From NCBI GenBank assembly GCA_043228905.1, contig JBHGNT010000002.1, positions 20,522,001-20,586,000 on the forward strand: DNA of 64,000 nucleotides, in the 5' to 3' direction. This DNA comes from Azolla caroliniana. Taxonomy: Eukaryota > Polypodiophyta. The translations under genes were made by a program, and so were the position numbers. This document shows positions 10,501 to 22,494 of the stretch, one piece after another; the stretch's first letter is position 1; each line of letters opens with the position of its first letter. Under the pieces are notes generated by a model. That model ran no database searches, was not told where the DNA came from, and saw nothing but the letters and a program-made list of their open reading frames with translations.

Positions 10501-12838
10501 CTGATCAATGACTTGTATCCAATGTCTTTGGGAGCTCCCTAAGGGAAGGTACTCAAGGTTGGCACCTATGTCAGCACGACAATTGGCTGAACATGGAGAC
10601 ATTCATTGTTGGTATGCTGAAATGCAGCAATGGTTCAAGGTACATGGCATAAACATAAATGCACCACCCTTGTTCCAATATAGCTTGGATTGTCCTCATC
10701 TAAACATGACCAAAGTGGAAAAGAATAGAGTGATCCAAACTGATATTATTAACTTGGAAAACAAGATAACATGGATCAGCCCTAAAATATCACTTGGTAC
10801 GAAGATGACACACTACAAGACACTTTTTACACACATTGGAGTATGGATTCATCATCAAGCCATCTTATATGGATGTACATCTATCCTATGCATTGCGCAG
10901 TGTGATAGGGCAGCCGCAAACTTTTAGTACGAATTGCCAATTGTGTCATCAAGGAGTGGAATCTGAAGAACACTATGTTTTGTTATTCTAGTGTCTTTTA
11001 TGAAATAGTAGGGTGATACCATTGCGCCTTTAAGCAAGGCTTTGGCCCACTATGCCAGGTAATGGAATATGAGTACCAATGGTGCCTAGGACTTTTCGTG
11101 CTAGAACTCAAGGGACATAGGGGGAAAGTTGTTGAAGTACAACACTACAGCCACACAAGCTCATTCACAAAGGACAATGGCAACTTTCTTTAGCCCCGTG
11201 TCTACTACTAATGTTGCAAGTCAATCAAGGGCTTCACAAATGGGCTCCCGACCAGGACACAACAAAGGGTTTACAATAGATCGGGCAATAGTAATTTGTC
11301 ATGCACGTAGGCCCTGGCCCCATGGACCATGATCTCACCACCTTGTCATTGATAGATAAATGCCATTATCTCTGTACATTATATCTGGCTTGAGAATCTT
11401 ATATGTGCCAGTAAGAAGATTCTTCAATCTCCTTTTATCTTATTTACTTTATGTTTACTTAGTAACATTTATGTTATTTTAATTTGTTTTTCTCAAAGAC
11501 GAGACAACACTTAAGATGTATTCTCTTGTTTGGTCTTATAGGCCATTTTGGCCTCTTAAATGATGTTAAGACATCTTTCTTTTCTCTCTCTTTCTATCTT
11601 GTGCTCCTTTACTCTGTGTTGTGCCTCTTCTGGAAGTGTTTTGTCAGCTAAAGTGAGTCATGTACATGCAAAGGCATACCACTCATATTGGGTTTCAGAT
11701 AAAACTTTGCTATACCAGGAATCATTCTCATGTGGTCTTTGGCATGTTAGAAAGCTTTTGAATGACCCCCACAGCCGCCAATACATTCCCTGAAGGTTTT
11801 TGTGTGTTCTTTAAAGTAGGCTAGCAGGTAGACATTTCTAATGTCTATTTTTGGTGTAGACCAATGATTGCTTAGAAGGTTTATCTCAGTGGTTGGATCA
11901 TCTTGCAAGAGGTACATGCTGATCTGAGACTAGCTGTCAAGAAGCTCAATGCTTAGCTCTTAGTAGAGTCTCACCATTCACTAAGCAAGGTTATTGAGCA
12001 CAAACAATATTTTGAGCGAAAAATAGCAAATAAATACGGATTGCTTCGTGATTAATCTATTAAATATTTTTAGGGCCATTATTATCATTATCACATTATA
12101 ATATACCACACCTTATATATACACTATATGTAAACATTAAATTATTCAGTTCTAATATAAAAGTGAGTTGCAAGGAAACATGTGTAAATAGACTATTTCG
12201 TATCATGAAACGTAGAAGCCCCTGAAAATTATATTTGGTCATGAGGATGTAGGATATAATTACAAGAAAAATGGCCTCATCCAATATTATGTCAAATTAT
12301 TTGGGAGTGAATAATTATCAAGAATTCTTCTTGGTATACATGATTTGTGTTTTTAATCAAGATTTGTAGTGGCAGATAAAATAATTTGTACCTTGCTAAT
12401 CATAGATAAAATCACTAAGCAAGGTTATTGAACACAAATCTTGATAGAAATGTGTAATGATTTTATTTCACCATATGTTGGCATTGTTCACAGGTTGCTG
12501 AGCGTGCTTTATTCTTGTGGAACAATGATCACATCATACATCTCATGACACACAATCTGGAAGTCATTCTACCTCTCGTGTTTCCGGCCCTCGAGACAAA
12601 CACAAGGAATCACTGGAATCAAGCTGTCCATAGTCTAACCCTCAACACAAGAAAATTGCTCATGGAGCTAGATCACGATCTATTTCTAGAATGCAAACGA
12701 AAATTTGACGAAGAGGAAACGAAGAAGAACATGATGCGAGAAAGGAGGGAGCTTATATGGCAACAATTAGATGACCTTGCTTCCACAAGTGTACCATGTA
12801 AATCACCCTCCTTGGTTCTACAGAGTAAAAAGGTATGA
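4508..12838 (+). CDS. PP2A B' (B56) regulatory subunit, two exons
   Basis: This is the substrate-targeting B'/B56 subunit of the protein phosphatase 2A holoenzyme, a helical-repeat (HEAT-like) solenoid that docks on the A/C core. Exons are 4508-5683 and 12494-12838, joined in phase 0 (CAG|GTAAAT and TTCACAG|GTT), giving 506 aa. The start at 4508 was chosen because [13 protein letters not shown] matches the conserved plant B' N-terminus, although the frame is open further upstream. Family hallmarks include [35 protein letters not shown] and [10 protein letters not shown], and across the junction [18 protein letters not shown] then [17 protein letters not shown]. Length is normal for the family. 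The first 80 residues (Ser/Gly/Pro-rich) and the last 20 are variable. The final codons read AAG GTA TGA, so a further small 3' exon is possible but not needed. The 6.8 kb intron is filled with LINE remains, one in sense orientation. Confidence 0.95.
5788..5866 (+). repeat. Long hairpin just inside the PP2A intron
   Basis: Arms 5788-5811 and 5843-5866 are inverted repeats matching at 21 of 24 positions. In a sense transcript two of the three mismatches become G-U pairs. The loop contains a second small palindrome (ACACATGTGTGT). The hairpin begins about 100 nt after the splice donor. It arose within TACA/TGTC-like simple sequence, so chance is plausible. Confidence 0.55.
7985..9150 (+). mobile_element. 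Decayed non-LTR retrotransposon, partly duplicated
   Basis: Fragments in sense orientation inside the PP2A intron. Near 8110-8195 the reading [14 protein letters not shown] resembles the reverse-transcriptase block that precedes the YADD box. Near 8690-8935 the reading [18 protein letters not shown] ... [28 protein letters not shown] matches the post-RT region of some plant LINEs. The stretch 8690-8905 recurs, diverged, at 8945-9150, so the post-RT segment is duplicated in tandem. No frame is intact. Confidence 0.6.
9290..11600 (+). mobile_element. PIP-box LINE copy A, in the PP2A intron
   Basis: This is the longest copy of a LINE family that recurs five or more times here. RT signatures include [40 protein letters not shown] (from about 10027) and [10 protein letters not shown] (about 10154-10183), broken by many stops and frameshifts. 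After the RT come a post-RT region with YGVETWG, a Cys/His patch ([14 protein letters not shown] near 10940), the conserved block [19 protein letters not shown], then QRTMATFF (11168-11191) and a tail ending [12 protein letters not shown]. The 3' UTR carries TATAGGCCATTTTGGCC (about 11538-11554) and ends in CTTT-rich sequence near 11575-11600. It is dead, sense to the host gene, and may belong to the same insertion history as the fragment upstream. Confidence 0.75.
11601..12493 (+). other. Remaining 3' part of the PP2A intron
   Basis: AT-rich intron sequence without a recognised gene. It contains a repeated phrase CACTAAGCAAGGTTATTGA.CACAAA (near 11976 and 12412), about 436 bp apart, suggesting an old local duplication. 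It ends at the acceptor TTGTTCACAG (12493). Confidence 0.5.
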
Positions 12839-14356
12839 ACCTCGGGTAGAAATAAACATCTTCATATCCGTGGAACTGAGGCTAGGGAAACTTAGTGTCA
12901 CAATCTGTTTTTGTTCTTGACTATCATTCATCATCTATAACCATTTGATGTGTTTCCATGCTCGAGGCCACCCTTCTTGTCAGATATATGAGTGAAATGA
13001 GTGAACAAAGTTTCATCTTGTCTATGAACATTTGTCCGATTTTGTCTTGAAAAATTTGATAGACTGTCTCAGAATATGTGATTGAGTTTGTCGTAAAGGA
13101 GGGATGATAAGATGAGTGAAAACTTCCCTGTATCTTTGCATGTTCCATAGCTCTTTTTATAGAGATGAAAGAGTGCATGCACAAACTATAGTTCTAATGT
13201 TCAAAACATCATTTATTGCAAAGAGAATTGTTTGAAGAGACATCATAAGCTTTTGGCAAAGGGCAATGGTCTTTTGATCGGTCTATTTGGGTATGTGTTT
13301 GAGAGAAAGAAAGGGTTCGCTGTACTTATCAACTCCGCAATGACTATATCTTAGAATGAGCATAGTATTACGAATCTTAAGAGGCAATTTAAGGTAAATG
13401 TATAGGTGCGTACCTATTATGAAAGAAAGAATTTACAATAAATACATAGAGAAAATTGTTTACATTGGTAACAGGGAGAAAATACATAGAGGTGGTGCTA
13501 ATTTGTTATCCTCAACCATTAGACTTCCGATATCAGTCTATGTTGTTATTCTTATGACTAACTACAGGTATTGATTGCTTATTTTATTACTCCCTTTCTG
13601 TAGCTTATAACGCATTAGTCACAAGTTGTAGTTGGTCTCCTCCTTTATTGATAGTTTTCACGGAAGATGTGAGGTCTACTGTGTGGTGTAAATGACATAC
13701 TTGGTTTCCATTGCATGAATTGTTTCCGTTGGATACAGACCTGTATCAGAGAGTTGATGGGATACCACTCCACCTCTTGTGATTCTTTTTTATGGATCAC
13801 TTTTGCTCATAAAGAGAAGCAAAACTAGGGAGTATGGAGTATCATGTAAATTTAATTCCCATTCACATTTTCTACTGTCACGATGTGAAACTGTAGCAAA
13901 TCAGAATTACAACAGCATTTGATATTTGTGGAAAGGTTCTGAATTTGATATTGCTCTAAATATGGGTCTTACAAATTGTCCAAGTCATAGTGAAAAAATT
14001 AGCTGCTTCCGAAACATTTTTCCAGAGTTTTCAGAACGCTTCTCTTTTTCTTTGCTACCTATTAAGCACATGAAAAATATTGACAACTATTGAGTTATTT
14101 GTTGTAAGCAATATTACTGACATTTGGATGTGGGCCAACAGAAAACAAATAATGAGTGTATTCCATGAAACCATTTCTAGACCATTGTGTCCCTCAATGG
14201 AGAATGCTATTAATATGACTATCGCATGAGAAATGTGTAATTTGGTGGGTTTAAGTTTAACTTAACATATCTAAGCTAGATCATACAATTTTCCATTTCT
14301 TTTAGCAATCATGTATCTAACACAATCTAAAAAATTTATGTTGAATTTTGAACACA
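12839..14356. other. 3' flank of PP2A gene, no gene recognised
   Basis: AT-rich sequence that should include the PP2A 3' UTR. I saw no convincing coding exon or mobile-element end before the copia target duplication at 14357. Confidence 0.4.
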
Positions 14357-14361
14357 TAACT

Positions 14362-14994
14362 TATTAGAAATATTGAGAATCGAGTAGATAGGTATATAGA
14401 GTTACAACTGCAGAGATGGATATATGAAAACAGAATTTCTATTACATATGAGAGTAGTTCAAAATGGTAGTTTTCCCATGCGCTCACACCTTAGAGCTTA
14501 GATAGGATATGGACCGGCTCACTACAAAATTAGTGGGGACTGATGATCAATCTGACCACTGTGTGAAAAAAGTGACTTATAAACTATGTTTAGTCTTAGT
14601 ATAAATGTGCAAGTCAGTTGACAGTAGTGGAGATATTCCTTTTCTGTCAACTGACTTGTCATTTAATATGACCCAACTCCCTAGGTACATGCTAGTGCTA
14701 GATAATACTTATCTTGAAGTCAATGACGCATACTTCAAGACTAAGTACATCGTAACTTGCCCACAAAATATTCTAGCTGACTTGATTAGCCAATCCTTTT
14801 ATCTATTTCTCTCTTTCCTAAATATATTGTGTCCTACGCATCTACGGTTTCCTAGATTAACACCTTATCGACCCATATGGTCGAGTTGCACACTAGCCGC
14901 TCCTCATTTGGGGCGCTATCACAAAATGTGCACTCTAAGAGCACATATGGGGATAGATTTACAACTTGGGGCTGATCATTGATTATATCTAACA
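14362..14994 (-). repeat. 3' LTR of the copia element
   Basis: Equal in length to the 19187-19819 LTR, with two differences noted: GCC versus GTC near 14900, and ATT versus AGT near 14980. It contains a perfect 15-bp inverted repeat (14610-14624 with 14644-14658, arm CAAGTCAGTTGACAG, 19-nt loop). An antisense open frame of 125 codons inside the LTR is shared by both LTRs and has no recognisable domain. Confidence 0.96.
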
Positions 14995-17900
14995 CGCCCC
15001 CTCAATGATCAACCCATTGAGTTCACTTGGAATTGGGCCAACACCTAGTCGTCGAAGGTGTTGTTGCAACTGTTCTGCTCCAAGCGCCTTTGTGAAGATA
15101 TCTGCAGCATTTTCTGATGTTGGACAGTACTCAAGCTCCACAATCTCATCATTTATTAGCTCCCGCACATAGTGATACTGAATCTCTATGTGTTTAGTAC
15201 GTGCATGAAATACGGGGTTCTTGGCAATGGCCATGCAACTCTGATTGTCACACCTCAATACCGTTGCCGTCCTTATTGGGACTGCCACATCCATAAGGAT
15301 TCTTCTTAGCCAAACTACCTCGCATGCCGCTATGCATGCTGCTTTGTATTCTGCCTCCGTTGAAGATAGTGCCACTGTTGGTTGTTTTTTACTACTCCAT
15401 GAAACAGCTCCAGATCCTATTGAAAAACAATATCCAGAAACTGATTTTCTGGAATCACTATCTCCAGCCCAATCGGAGTCGCAATATCCACTAAGTTGGT
15501 CAATTGTTGGCTTGTAGAAGATTCCATAATTTAAAGTACCCACAATGTACTTTAATACACGTAGAGCAGCTTTCCAATGAGTCTCCTTCGGCTTGTTGCT
15601 GAATCGACTCACCACATTGACTGCAAAACAAATATCCGGCCTAGTGTTGCATAGGAAAATTAGACTTCCTACTAGTTGTCTATACTTCCTTATGTCAACC
15701 ATTGGTGATGAGTCTTCTTGGGATAGCTTGCAGTTTGACTCCATTGGAGTCGACTTCGACTTGCTGTCCATCATCCCGAAGGTCTTCAAGATCTCTGTTG
15801 CATACTTTCTTTGTGACATGAAGATGCCGACCGAGGTTTGCCAAACCTCAATTCCAAGGAAGTAGTGTAGAATCCCCAAGTCTGTCATTTCAAACTCAGT
15901 TTTCAAACACTCTTGTGTTTGGCCAATGCACTCTTCATGGTCACCAGTAAGTACTAGATCATCCACGTAAATGATAATGATGACTTGTTTCCCGTCCTTC
16001 ATTTTGACATACATACTTGCATCCGAAGCACATTGCTTAAAGTCGATTGATCGTAAGAAGCTGTCTATCCTCTTGTTCCAAGCTCTTGGTGCTTGCTTTA
16101 GACCATATAGTGCCTTCTTCAGCTTGCAAACTTTGTTTTCTGAATTCGGTATCTCAAACCCCGGTGGTTGTGTCACATATACCTCCTCCTTGAGATGCCC
16201 ATTCAGAAATGCTGATTTGACATCCATTTGATAAATCGGCCATCCTCTTGAAGCAGCCAACGCTATGACCATTCGAATTGTTGTCATGCGAGCTGTCGGG
16301 GCAAATGTTTCTTGTACATCGAACCCTTCAATTTGGGAGTATCCTTGCGCTACTAGCCTGGCCTTGAATTTCTCCAAAGAGCCATCAGCTTTATACTTTA
16401 CTTTCCATACCCACTTCGTGCCTATCACCTTCTTCTTTGTTGGCCTCTCTACCAACTCCCATGTGTCATTTTTCATGATGCTATCATATTCTGATATCAT
16501 CGCCTCTTTCCACTTCGGGTCGGCCATAGCTTCCTCCACCGAGGTCGGCTCACTCACTGAGCCTATGATGTCCACCATCAGAGCCATGTTGACAATGTGG
16601 TCAGAGGTTCTTCCTTGCTCTTGTATTCTTCTTGATCTTCGTAATCCATCAGTTGAAGTTTCAGGAAACTCAACTTTAGGAGTATGATCATTGAAGAGTT
16701 GTTGAGCCCACTTAGGTATTTTCTTTACATGTGGGACTGGCATAGGCTGAACTAGTGAACCATTACCATCAGATGGTTCAGCTTCCTTTTTTGGATAATG
16801 GGTCGGGATTGGGTAAAATACTTCTTCAGTTGATGAGATAACTTGAGAATCGTTGTTCTCAGCTAGCTGTGGTTGTTCCTCATCGAACACCACATCGTGG
16901 CTTGTCAATATCTTTCTTGCCTCTGGATCGTAGAGTCGATAGGCCTTTGACTCTTCACTATATCCGAGAAAGATACACTTTTTGCTTTTAGCATCCAACT
17001 TCTTTCTGCTCACATCTGGAATATGTGCGTAGCACATACACCCAAAGGTTCTGAAGTGCAGCACTGAAGGTTTCTTGCCTGAATAAGCTTCTTGGGGTGT
17101 TTTCCCTTGAAGTGCCTTCGTGTAGCTCCGATTGAGGATGTAAACTGTTGTGTTCACTGCTTCAGCCCAGAATGGGTCGGGCAGCGCTTGTGCCTTCAAC
17201 ATACACCTAGCCATCTCGACAACTGTTCGATTTCGACGTTCGACAACGCCATTTTGTTGTGGGGTGTAGGCAGTTGTAAGTTGGCGCTTAATTCCATGCT
17301 CTTTGCAATACTCACAGAATTCTATTGATAAGAATTCTCCACCTCGATCAGAGCGTAGCTCCTTCACTAACTTTCCAGACTCTCGCTCGACAAACTTATG
17401 CCATCTTTTGAAGATTTTAAAAGCTTCAGCCTTCTCCCGAAGGAAGTAAACCCACATCTTTCTGCTGAAGTCGTCGACTATTAGCATATAGTAGAGAGAT
17501 CCACCCATTGCAGGAGTCACCATTTTTCCAGAGAGGTCAATGTGTATTAGCTGTAGAGGAGTCTTTGCCCGATTTTGACTCTCTTTTGGAATGGCTGATC
17601 TTTGATGCTTGCCCATCATACAAGCATCACAAACATGACTTAAGTCAGATAGGGTTGGCAACCCAACTACTATATTCGACTTCTTCATCTCCTTCAACAC
17701 AGCAACGTTGAGATGCCCAAATCTCTCATGCCATTGCTTTGTGTTGGTACTTGTGCTGTGGTCAGTAGAAATGGTAAACGCGCTCAGCTCATAGAGATTG
17801 TTGCGCCTCACCCCTATTCCTACAACCTTGCCAGCAGAATCTGTTATTTCTGCACCCGACTTCTTGAATCGAACATCAAGACCCTTGTCAGTCAGTGCAG

Positions 17901-19083
17901 AAATGGACAGTAGATTCTTCTTCAGATCTGGCACGTACAACACTTGAGAGAGATGCTTTGTCCCACCGGTCGTTGCTTTGAGGGAGACGGTTCCGGTTCC
18001 TTTGGCCGGACATCGAGCATTGTTTCCGACCACAACATTGATGGGCTCTTGTAGAGGTGTCCAAGAACTGTACCAGTCACGATTACTGGTCATATGTCGG
18101 GATGCTCCACTATCGAGAATCCAAGACTCATCAACAACTTGAGTGTCAACTAAAGAACACACTTCTTCAGTTGCGACCCATAACTCTAGTTCATCTACGA
18201 CATTGTTAGCGGACTCGGGCTCTCTCCAAGAAGTCTTATTAGAACCATTCTTCTCATCCGCCATCTTCTTTCGACAATCCTTGATTGTGTGACCCTTCTT
18301 GTCACAGTAGAAACACGATCCATTGAACTTCTTCTTCTTCGATATCCTATTCGCATTGTTTGAATTGGATGCCCCTTCACCCTTAGTCCTAGAGACAAAT
18401 GCTGAATCTTCCCTTTCTTCTCTTGTCTTCAGCCGAAGCTCCTCTTCAAGCAGCATTGCACTTAGTTCATCAAATTTTAAAGGAGTGGGTCGAACCTGAG
18501 TGTTCAATGCTGTCACAATGGCATCATACTTGAAAGGAAGTACTCGAATGCACCGACGAGCCATATCCTCTTGAGAGACGACTACTCCAACAGCCGCCAG
18601 CTGATCTTGAAGATCCTTAATCCTTTTTACAAAGGATTCTACTTTCTCTCCATCAGCGAGTTTCTCTGCAGCAAGCTGATTTTCGAGGTTTTGTATCCTT
18701 GTATAGTTTCTGGTCTCATACTGGCTGGCCAATATGCTCCAAGCTTCATGTGCCCTAGTTGTATGTTGCACTAGTGTTAGTATAGAGTCACATACACCAG
18801 TGACTATGGTACATAGCGCATCAGCATTCCTTCTCTTCCAGGCTCGAAGTAGATCAGCATTTGGAGGAATTGATGTGGTAGGGTGTGCAGGGTCAAAGGT
18901 TGCCATGGGCTCAGGGTCTCCCCCTGTGGGTCCCATGATTGTTTCCAACAACTCGTAGGAATCCAAAATGGCAGACATTTTGAACTTCCATAGAGTGTAG
19001 TTGGTTCCATCTAGCTTTCCATCAGACAATGGAGGTGGGCGAATGCGCAATGGAGCAGCTGCAACATTCGTGGACAAGGCCAT
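14989..19083 (-). CDS. Ty1/copia Gag-Pol polyprotein, intact (1364 aa)
   Basis: A single open frame carrying all functions of a copia element. In order it holds: Gag (UBN2-type, [17 protein letters not shown] at about residues 24-40); a CCHC knuckle [14 protein letters not shown] near 257-270; protease with DSGAS; integrase with an HHCC zinc domain (WHERFGHLN ... CDACMMGK) and the DDE core ([28 protein letters not shown]); reverse transcriptase ([31 protein letters not shown], and the YVDD box in [11 protein letters not shown]); and RNase H ([35 protein letters not shown]). It starts 104 bp inside the 5' LTR. No stop or frameshift is present. The last codons GGG GCG TGT TAG run into the 3' LTR, which supplies the stop. 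Confidence 0.97.
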   Translation of the reverse strand: MALSTNVAAAPLRIRPPPLSDGKLDGTNYTLWKFKMSAILDSYELLETIMGPTGGDPEPMATFDPAHPTTSIPPNADLLRAWKRRNADALCTIVTGVCDSILTLVQHTTRAHEAWSILASQYETRNYTRIQNLENQLAAEKLADGEKVESFVKRIKDLQDQLAAVGVVVSQEDMARRCIRVLPFKYDAIVTALNTQVRPTPLKFDELSAMLLEEELRLKTREEREDSAFVSRTKGEGASNSNNANRISKKKKFNGSCFYCDKKGHTIKDCRKKMADEKNGSNKTSWREPESANNVVDELELWVATEEVCSLVDTQVVDESWILDSGASRHMTSNRDWYSSWTPLQEPINVVVGNNARCPAKGTGTVSLKATTGGTKHLSQVLYVPDLKKNLLSISALTDKGLDVRFKKSGAEITDSAGKVVGIGVRRNNLYELSAFTISTDHSTSTNTKQWHERFGHLNVAVLKEMKKSNIVVGLPTLSDLSHVCDACMMGKHQRSAIPKESQNRAKTPLQLIHIDLSGKMVTPAMGGSLYYMLIVDDFSRKMWVYFLREKAEAFKIFKRWHKFVERESGKLVKELRSDRGGEFLSIEFCEYCKEHGIKRQLTTAYTPQQNGVVERRNRTVVEMARCMLKAQALPDPFWAEAVNTTVYILNRSYTKALQGKTPQEAYSGKKPSVLHFRTFGCMCYAHIPDVSRKKLDAKSKKCIFLGYSEESKAYRLYDPEARKILTSHDVVFDEEQPQLAENNDSQVISSTEEVFYPIPTHYPKKEAEPSDGNGSLVQPMPVPHVKKIPKWAQQLFNDHTPKVEFPETSTDGLRRSRRIQEQGRTSDHIVNMALMVDIIGSVSEPTSVEEAMADPKWKEAMISEYDSIMKNDTWELVERPTKKKVIGTKWVWKVKYKADGSLEKFKARLVAQGYSQIEGFDVQETFAPTARMTTIRMVIALAASRGWPIYQMDVKSAFLNGHLKEEVYVTQPPGFEIPNSENKVCKLKKALYGLKQAPRAWNKRIDSFLRSIDFKQCASDASMYVKMKDGKQVIIIIYVDDLVLTGDHEECIGQTQECLKTEFEMTDLGILHYFLGIEVWQTSVGIFMSQRKYATEILKTFGMMDSKSKSTPMESNCKLSQEDSSPMVDIRKYRQLVGSLIFLCNTRPDICFAVNVVSRFSNKPKETHWKAALRVLKYIVGTLNYGIFYKPTIDQLSGYCDSDWAGDSDSRKSVSGYCFSIGSGAVSWSSKKQPTVALSSTEAEYKAACIAACEVVWLRRILMDVAVPIRTATVLRCDNQSCMAIAKNPVFHARTKHIEIQYHYVRELINDEIVELEYCPTSENAADIFTKALGAEQLQQHLRRLGVGPIPSELNGLIIEGAC

Positions 19084-19174
19084 TGATACTCTGTCTGTCT
19101 CTCTCTCTCTCTCTATTTCTCTCTGTTGCTAGACAGCAACTACCCGTATATACCTAATCTAGATCAACCTCTTC

Positions 19175-19186
19175 GCTCTGATACCA
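19175..19186 (-). other. Primer-binding site of the copia element (initiator tRNA-Met)
   Basis: Read on the minus strand, TGGTATCAGAGC begins directly after the 5' LTR. It is the complement of the 3' end of plant initiator tRNA-Met (GCTCTGATACCA), the usual copia primer. Confidence 0.93.
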
Positions 19187-19819
19187 TATTAGAAATATTG
19201 AGAATCGAGTAGATAGGTATATAGAGTTACAACTGCAGAGATGGATATATGAAAACAGAATTTCTATTACATATGAGAGTAGTTCAAAATGGTAGTTTTC
19301 CCATGCGCTCACACCTTAGAGCTTAGATAGGATATGGACCGGCTCACTACAAAATTAGTGGGGACTGATGATCAATCTGACCACTGTGTGAAAAAAGTGA
19401 CTTATAAACTATGTTTAGTCTTAGTATAAATGTGCAAGTCAGTTGACAGTAGTGGAGATATTCCTTTTCTGTCAACTGACTTGTCATTTAATATGACCCA
19501 ACTCCCTAGGTACATGCTAGTGCTAGATAATACTTATCTTGAAGTCAATGACGCATACTTCAAGACTAAGTACATCGTAACTTGCCCACAAAATATTCTA
19601 GCTGACTTGATTAGCCAATCCTTTTATCTATTTCTCTCTTTCCTAAATATATTGTGTCCTACGCATCTACGGTTTCCTAGATTAACACCTTATCGACCCA
19701 TATGGTCGAGTTGCACACTAGTCGCTCCTCATTTGGGGCGCTATCACAAAATGTGCACTCTAAGAGCACATATGGGGATAGATTTACAACTTGGGGCTGA
19801 TCAGTGATTATATCTAACA
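19187..19819 (-). repeat. 5' LTR of the copia element
   Basis: The partner of 14362-14994, carrying the U3 promoter for leftward transcription. The same 15-bp hairpin arms lie at 19435-19449 and 19469-19483. A CT/GA-rich microsatellite (about 19096-19130) lies in the untranslated leader between the primer site and the Gag start. Confidence 0.96.
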
Positions 19820-20245
19820 TAACTTGACCTATGTATGGTGTCATAAATCAAAGCTAATGGAAATTATTTGTATTTGTAGAGAGTGTCAACTAACATGAAA
19901 GGACATTGTTATGTTATTTATAATGCGAGAAATTCTAGTGATTAACTATCTTATCATGAGAATATTGATCCGTGATCAAGTACACATGGTAGAAACTACA
20001 AATGGCCTTATATATGGCGTAGATAATATGATATAATAGATCATAAAACAAGTTATGAAAAGGATATTTATATTTAGAGGCTTAATTTGTTCAATTGTCA
20101 CTAAATATACAATATAAATGAGGTTGAATGATCATGTTTATCGAATTGCAGAACATGTAGTATAGTTTTGGAAAAGCGATGGAGTTACTTGCCTGATCGG
20201 ATGGTTATGCCTTAGGTTGATGCACTTTATGGAATATCTTAAGAT

Positions 20246-20550
20246 GAAAACATGTGTCTCACTATATTTGTTTTTCAAACGAGAACAAGTTAGGAAAGAA
20301 AATGCAATATTCTATATAAAAACAAATCTAATGGAATGAAGGAATTTTTGAAGTTGAATTATCCCTAAGACAATATGAATTGACACCAATGTGGAGATGA
20401 ACATGTGTCTCACTATATTTGTTTTTCAAATGAGAACTAGTTAGGAAAGAAAATGTTATATTCTATATAAAAACAAAATCTAATGGAATGAATAAAATTT
20501 TGAAGTTGAATTATCCCTACAACACTATAAGTTGACACCAATGGTGGAGA
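20246..20550. repeat. Two-copy tandem duplication, about 151 bp
   Basis: The block starting ATGTGTCTCACTATATTTG (about 20250) recurs at about 20401, followed in both by the same order of words (TTAGGAAAGAAAATG, TCTATATAAAAACAAA, AAGTTGAATTATCCCTA, TTGACACCAATG). The copies have diverged by scattered substitutions and small indels. It is non-coding. Confidence 0.85.
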
Positions 20551-21534
20551 TATTCATTGGATGAATCAAACAATAGCATAGTGCTAGAAAAAGAGAGAAT
20601 ATGTAATATCATATATGTATTATCAAACCAAGGAGACCTTTACACTTCTTAGTAAATAAAGAGTGAATGCTCTCTTACTCTAGATTTTAAAAAAAGGTCC
20701 ATACCACCTATATATACTCATTGTATGCAAAAAACTTCTTCATTGCAGTCTTCTTGTGGTAATGTTTGATTGTTGTTAAACCTTACACATAACAATATAA
20801 AAATATGTAGCAATACAAGTTTTTGATGTTAGTTTTCACTCATCAAAATATATGTAGGTTTTCCAAGTGTTTACTTGAAGGAAAAATGAAAATTTGAGCT
20901 TCTTGTATCTTTACAAAGTTGTTAAAGAATGTGAGAAACTTGCACTATAGATGCATCAAATATATAGGTGGAATTGATGAGAAATGTTGGAAATTCCAAT
21001 ATGGAAAGATATATTTATTTTCTTTTGTCTCAAAGCATCTTGTCGTAGAAACTACATCCAATTACAGTATGTTTAGAGCCATTATAACTTATAAGTGGAC
21101 TCTAATAAGGAGGGATATTGTTATAATTTTGTAAACTTCGTTGCCACATAAGCTTGAAGCATATCTTCAATAACTTGATTGACTCATCTCGTTTGACCAT
21201 ACGATTGAGGATGATATGAAGAACGCATGCTTAAAGTAGTTTCTAACTTTTTAAAGACATGAATCTAAAAATTGACCATAAACTTTGAACATCTACCAAT
21301 GACTACATGCATAAGTGTAGTAACCCATAAAATCATAAAAACTCTTCAACGAATGAGTGAGCCAATTTAAAATTGTTATTATGGTTTTAGTTTTATATAA
21401 AATTGGCTATTTTTGTTTGTCTATTGAGAACCACCTATAAAGAGTCATGGCCTCTTTGTGTTCGAAATACGCTAACAGTAAAAATCTAGAGATATACTTT
21501 TCCATTTGTTACTAGGAATATTTTGTGGAAGCAA

Positions 21535-21960
21535 AAGACTCGCAACTTCAATCTTATTCAATGACAATGCAAATATTTGATTATATAACCTTGCACAATG
21601 TGGCATAATTTAGGCCAGAAAACATTTGTGGGGATTAGAATGAGTGTTCCATCTAATTGAGGGTGTATCATGACAATAAAAAAGAATTTGTTTTTTTACT
21701 CGAGAAAGAATTGGAACACGAACCTTCCCATTATGGTAGCAAAAAACTTGCAACTTCAATCTTATTCAATGACAATGCAAATATTTGATTATATAACCTT
21801 GCACAATGTGGCATAATTTAGGCCAGAAAACGTTTGTGGGGATTAGAATGAGTGTTCCATCTAATTGAGAGGTTGTATCATGACAATAAAAAAGAATTTG
21901 CTTTTTTACCCGATAAAGAACTGGAACACGAACCTTCCCATTATGGTAGAGCAAACGTTT
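21535..21960 (-). repeat. Two-copy tandem duplication of the gypsy integrase zinc region, period 208 bp
   Basis: GCAACTTCAATCTTATTCAA occurs at 21542 and again at 21750, and the sequence between is repeated nearly unchanged. Both copies encode the H2C2 zinc-binding part of a gypsy integrase on the minus strand. The second copy is open for 66 codons and the first is frameshifted. The duplication occurred after the element inserted. Confidence 0.88.
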
Positions 21961-22011
21961 AGGCAAGTGATTTTAATGGTATCTTTACTAGACTCCACTC
22001 TCATCAAATAA

Positions 22012-22494
22012 CTTTGAAAGAATTTATTTATTTATTTATTTCCCAAAAACATTACTACTTCCAATAGTTAAGAAAAAGTACATAGAATAATATACAACTC
22101 ATATGTTACAAGCCAATTTGCATGGCTACAAGAAAACAACATGTATAAATGAAGCAACAAAGCCTCATCACAATATTACTTGACAGAATCCCCTCAACAT
22201 GAGCCTCACACAACCCACATTCAGCAAAGACATCCTCAAATATCTTCACAATTCAGCACCCACCTCTATGTTTGGTTACCCTTGGAGGAAACAACCATCG
22301 GGTGGCTGATAAATCCACTTTGCATTGCCATCCACCATTTGTAGCATCGGAGAACTTGTCTATTTTAGAAAGAAGCGGTATCCAGCTTCTTCACTCACGT
22401 TAGAGGGCCCTGAAGGCTGTCCAACTTTCCTTGTAGAGTGTAGAAATCAGATTAAACCAAATCATCATTAAACTCTCAACTAGCTTTGAAAGAA
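22012..22494 (-). mobile_element. 5'-truncated L1 insertion with target duplication
   Basis: CTTTGAAAGAA flanks the insert at 22012-22022 and 22484-22494. The insert (22023-22483) ends on the minus strand with a four-copy AAAT tail. Its 3' sequence resembles the end of the full-length L1 at 25353: ATRWLFPP versus APRWLFPP near the ORF2 end, and GGAAGTAGTAATGTTTTTGG versus GGAAGTAGTGTTTTTTTGG just before the tail. It is therefore a related L1 that landed inside the gypsy relic. Confidence 0.8.

Larger units (their letters stand above)
14357..19824 (-). mobile_element. Intact, young Ty1/copia LTR retrotransposon
   Basis: A complete element transcribed leftwards. The 5-bp target duplication TAACT lies at 14357-14361 and 19820-19824. 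The LTRs are 633 bp each (14362-14994 and 19187-19819). In element orientation they begin TGTTAGATAT and end TTTCTAATA, so the usual terminal CA is replaced by TA. The primer-binding site directly follows the 5' LTR, and the polypurine tract GAGGGGGCG directly precedes the 3' LTR. One uninterrupted Gag-Pol frame fills the interior. By eye the LTRs differ at two positions, indicating recent insertion. Confidence 0.97.

Noticed and set aside
14605-14982. 125-codon open frame on plus, repeated at 19430-19807
   Set aside because: Lies antisense within the copia LTRs. It is duplicated only because the LTRs are, and shows no known domain.
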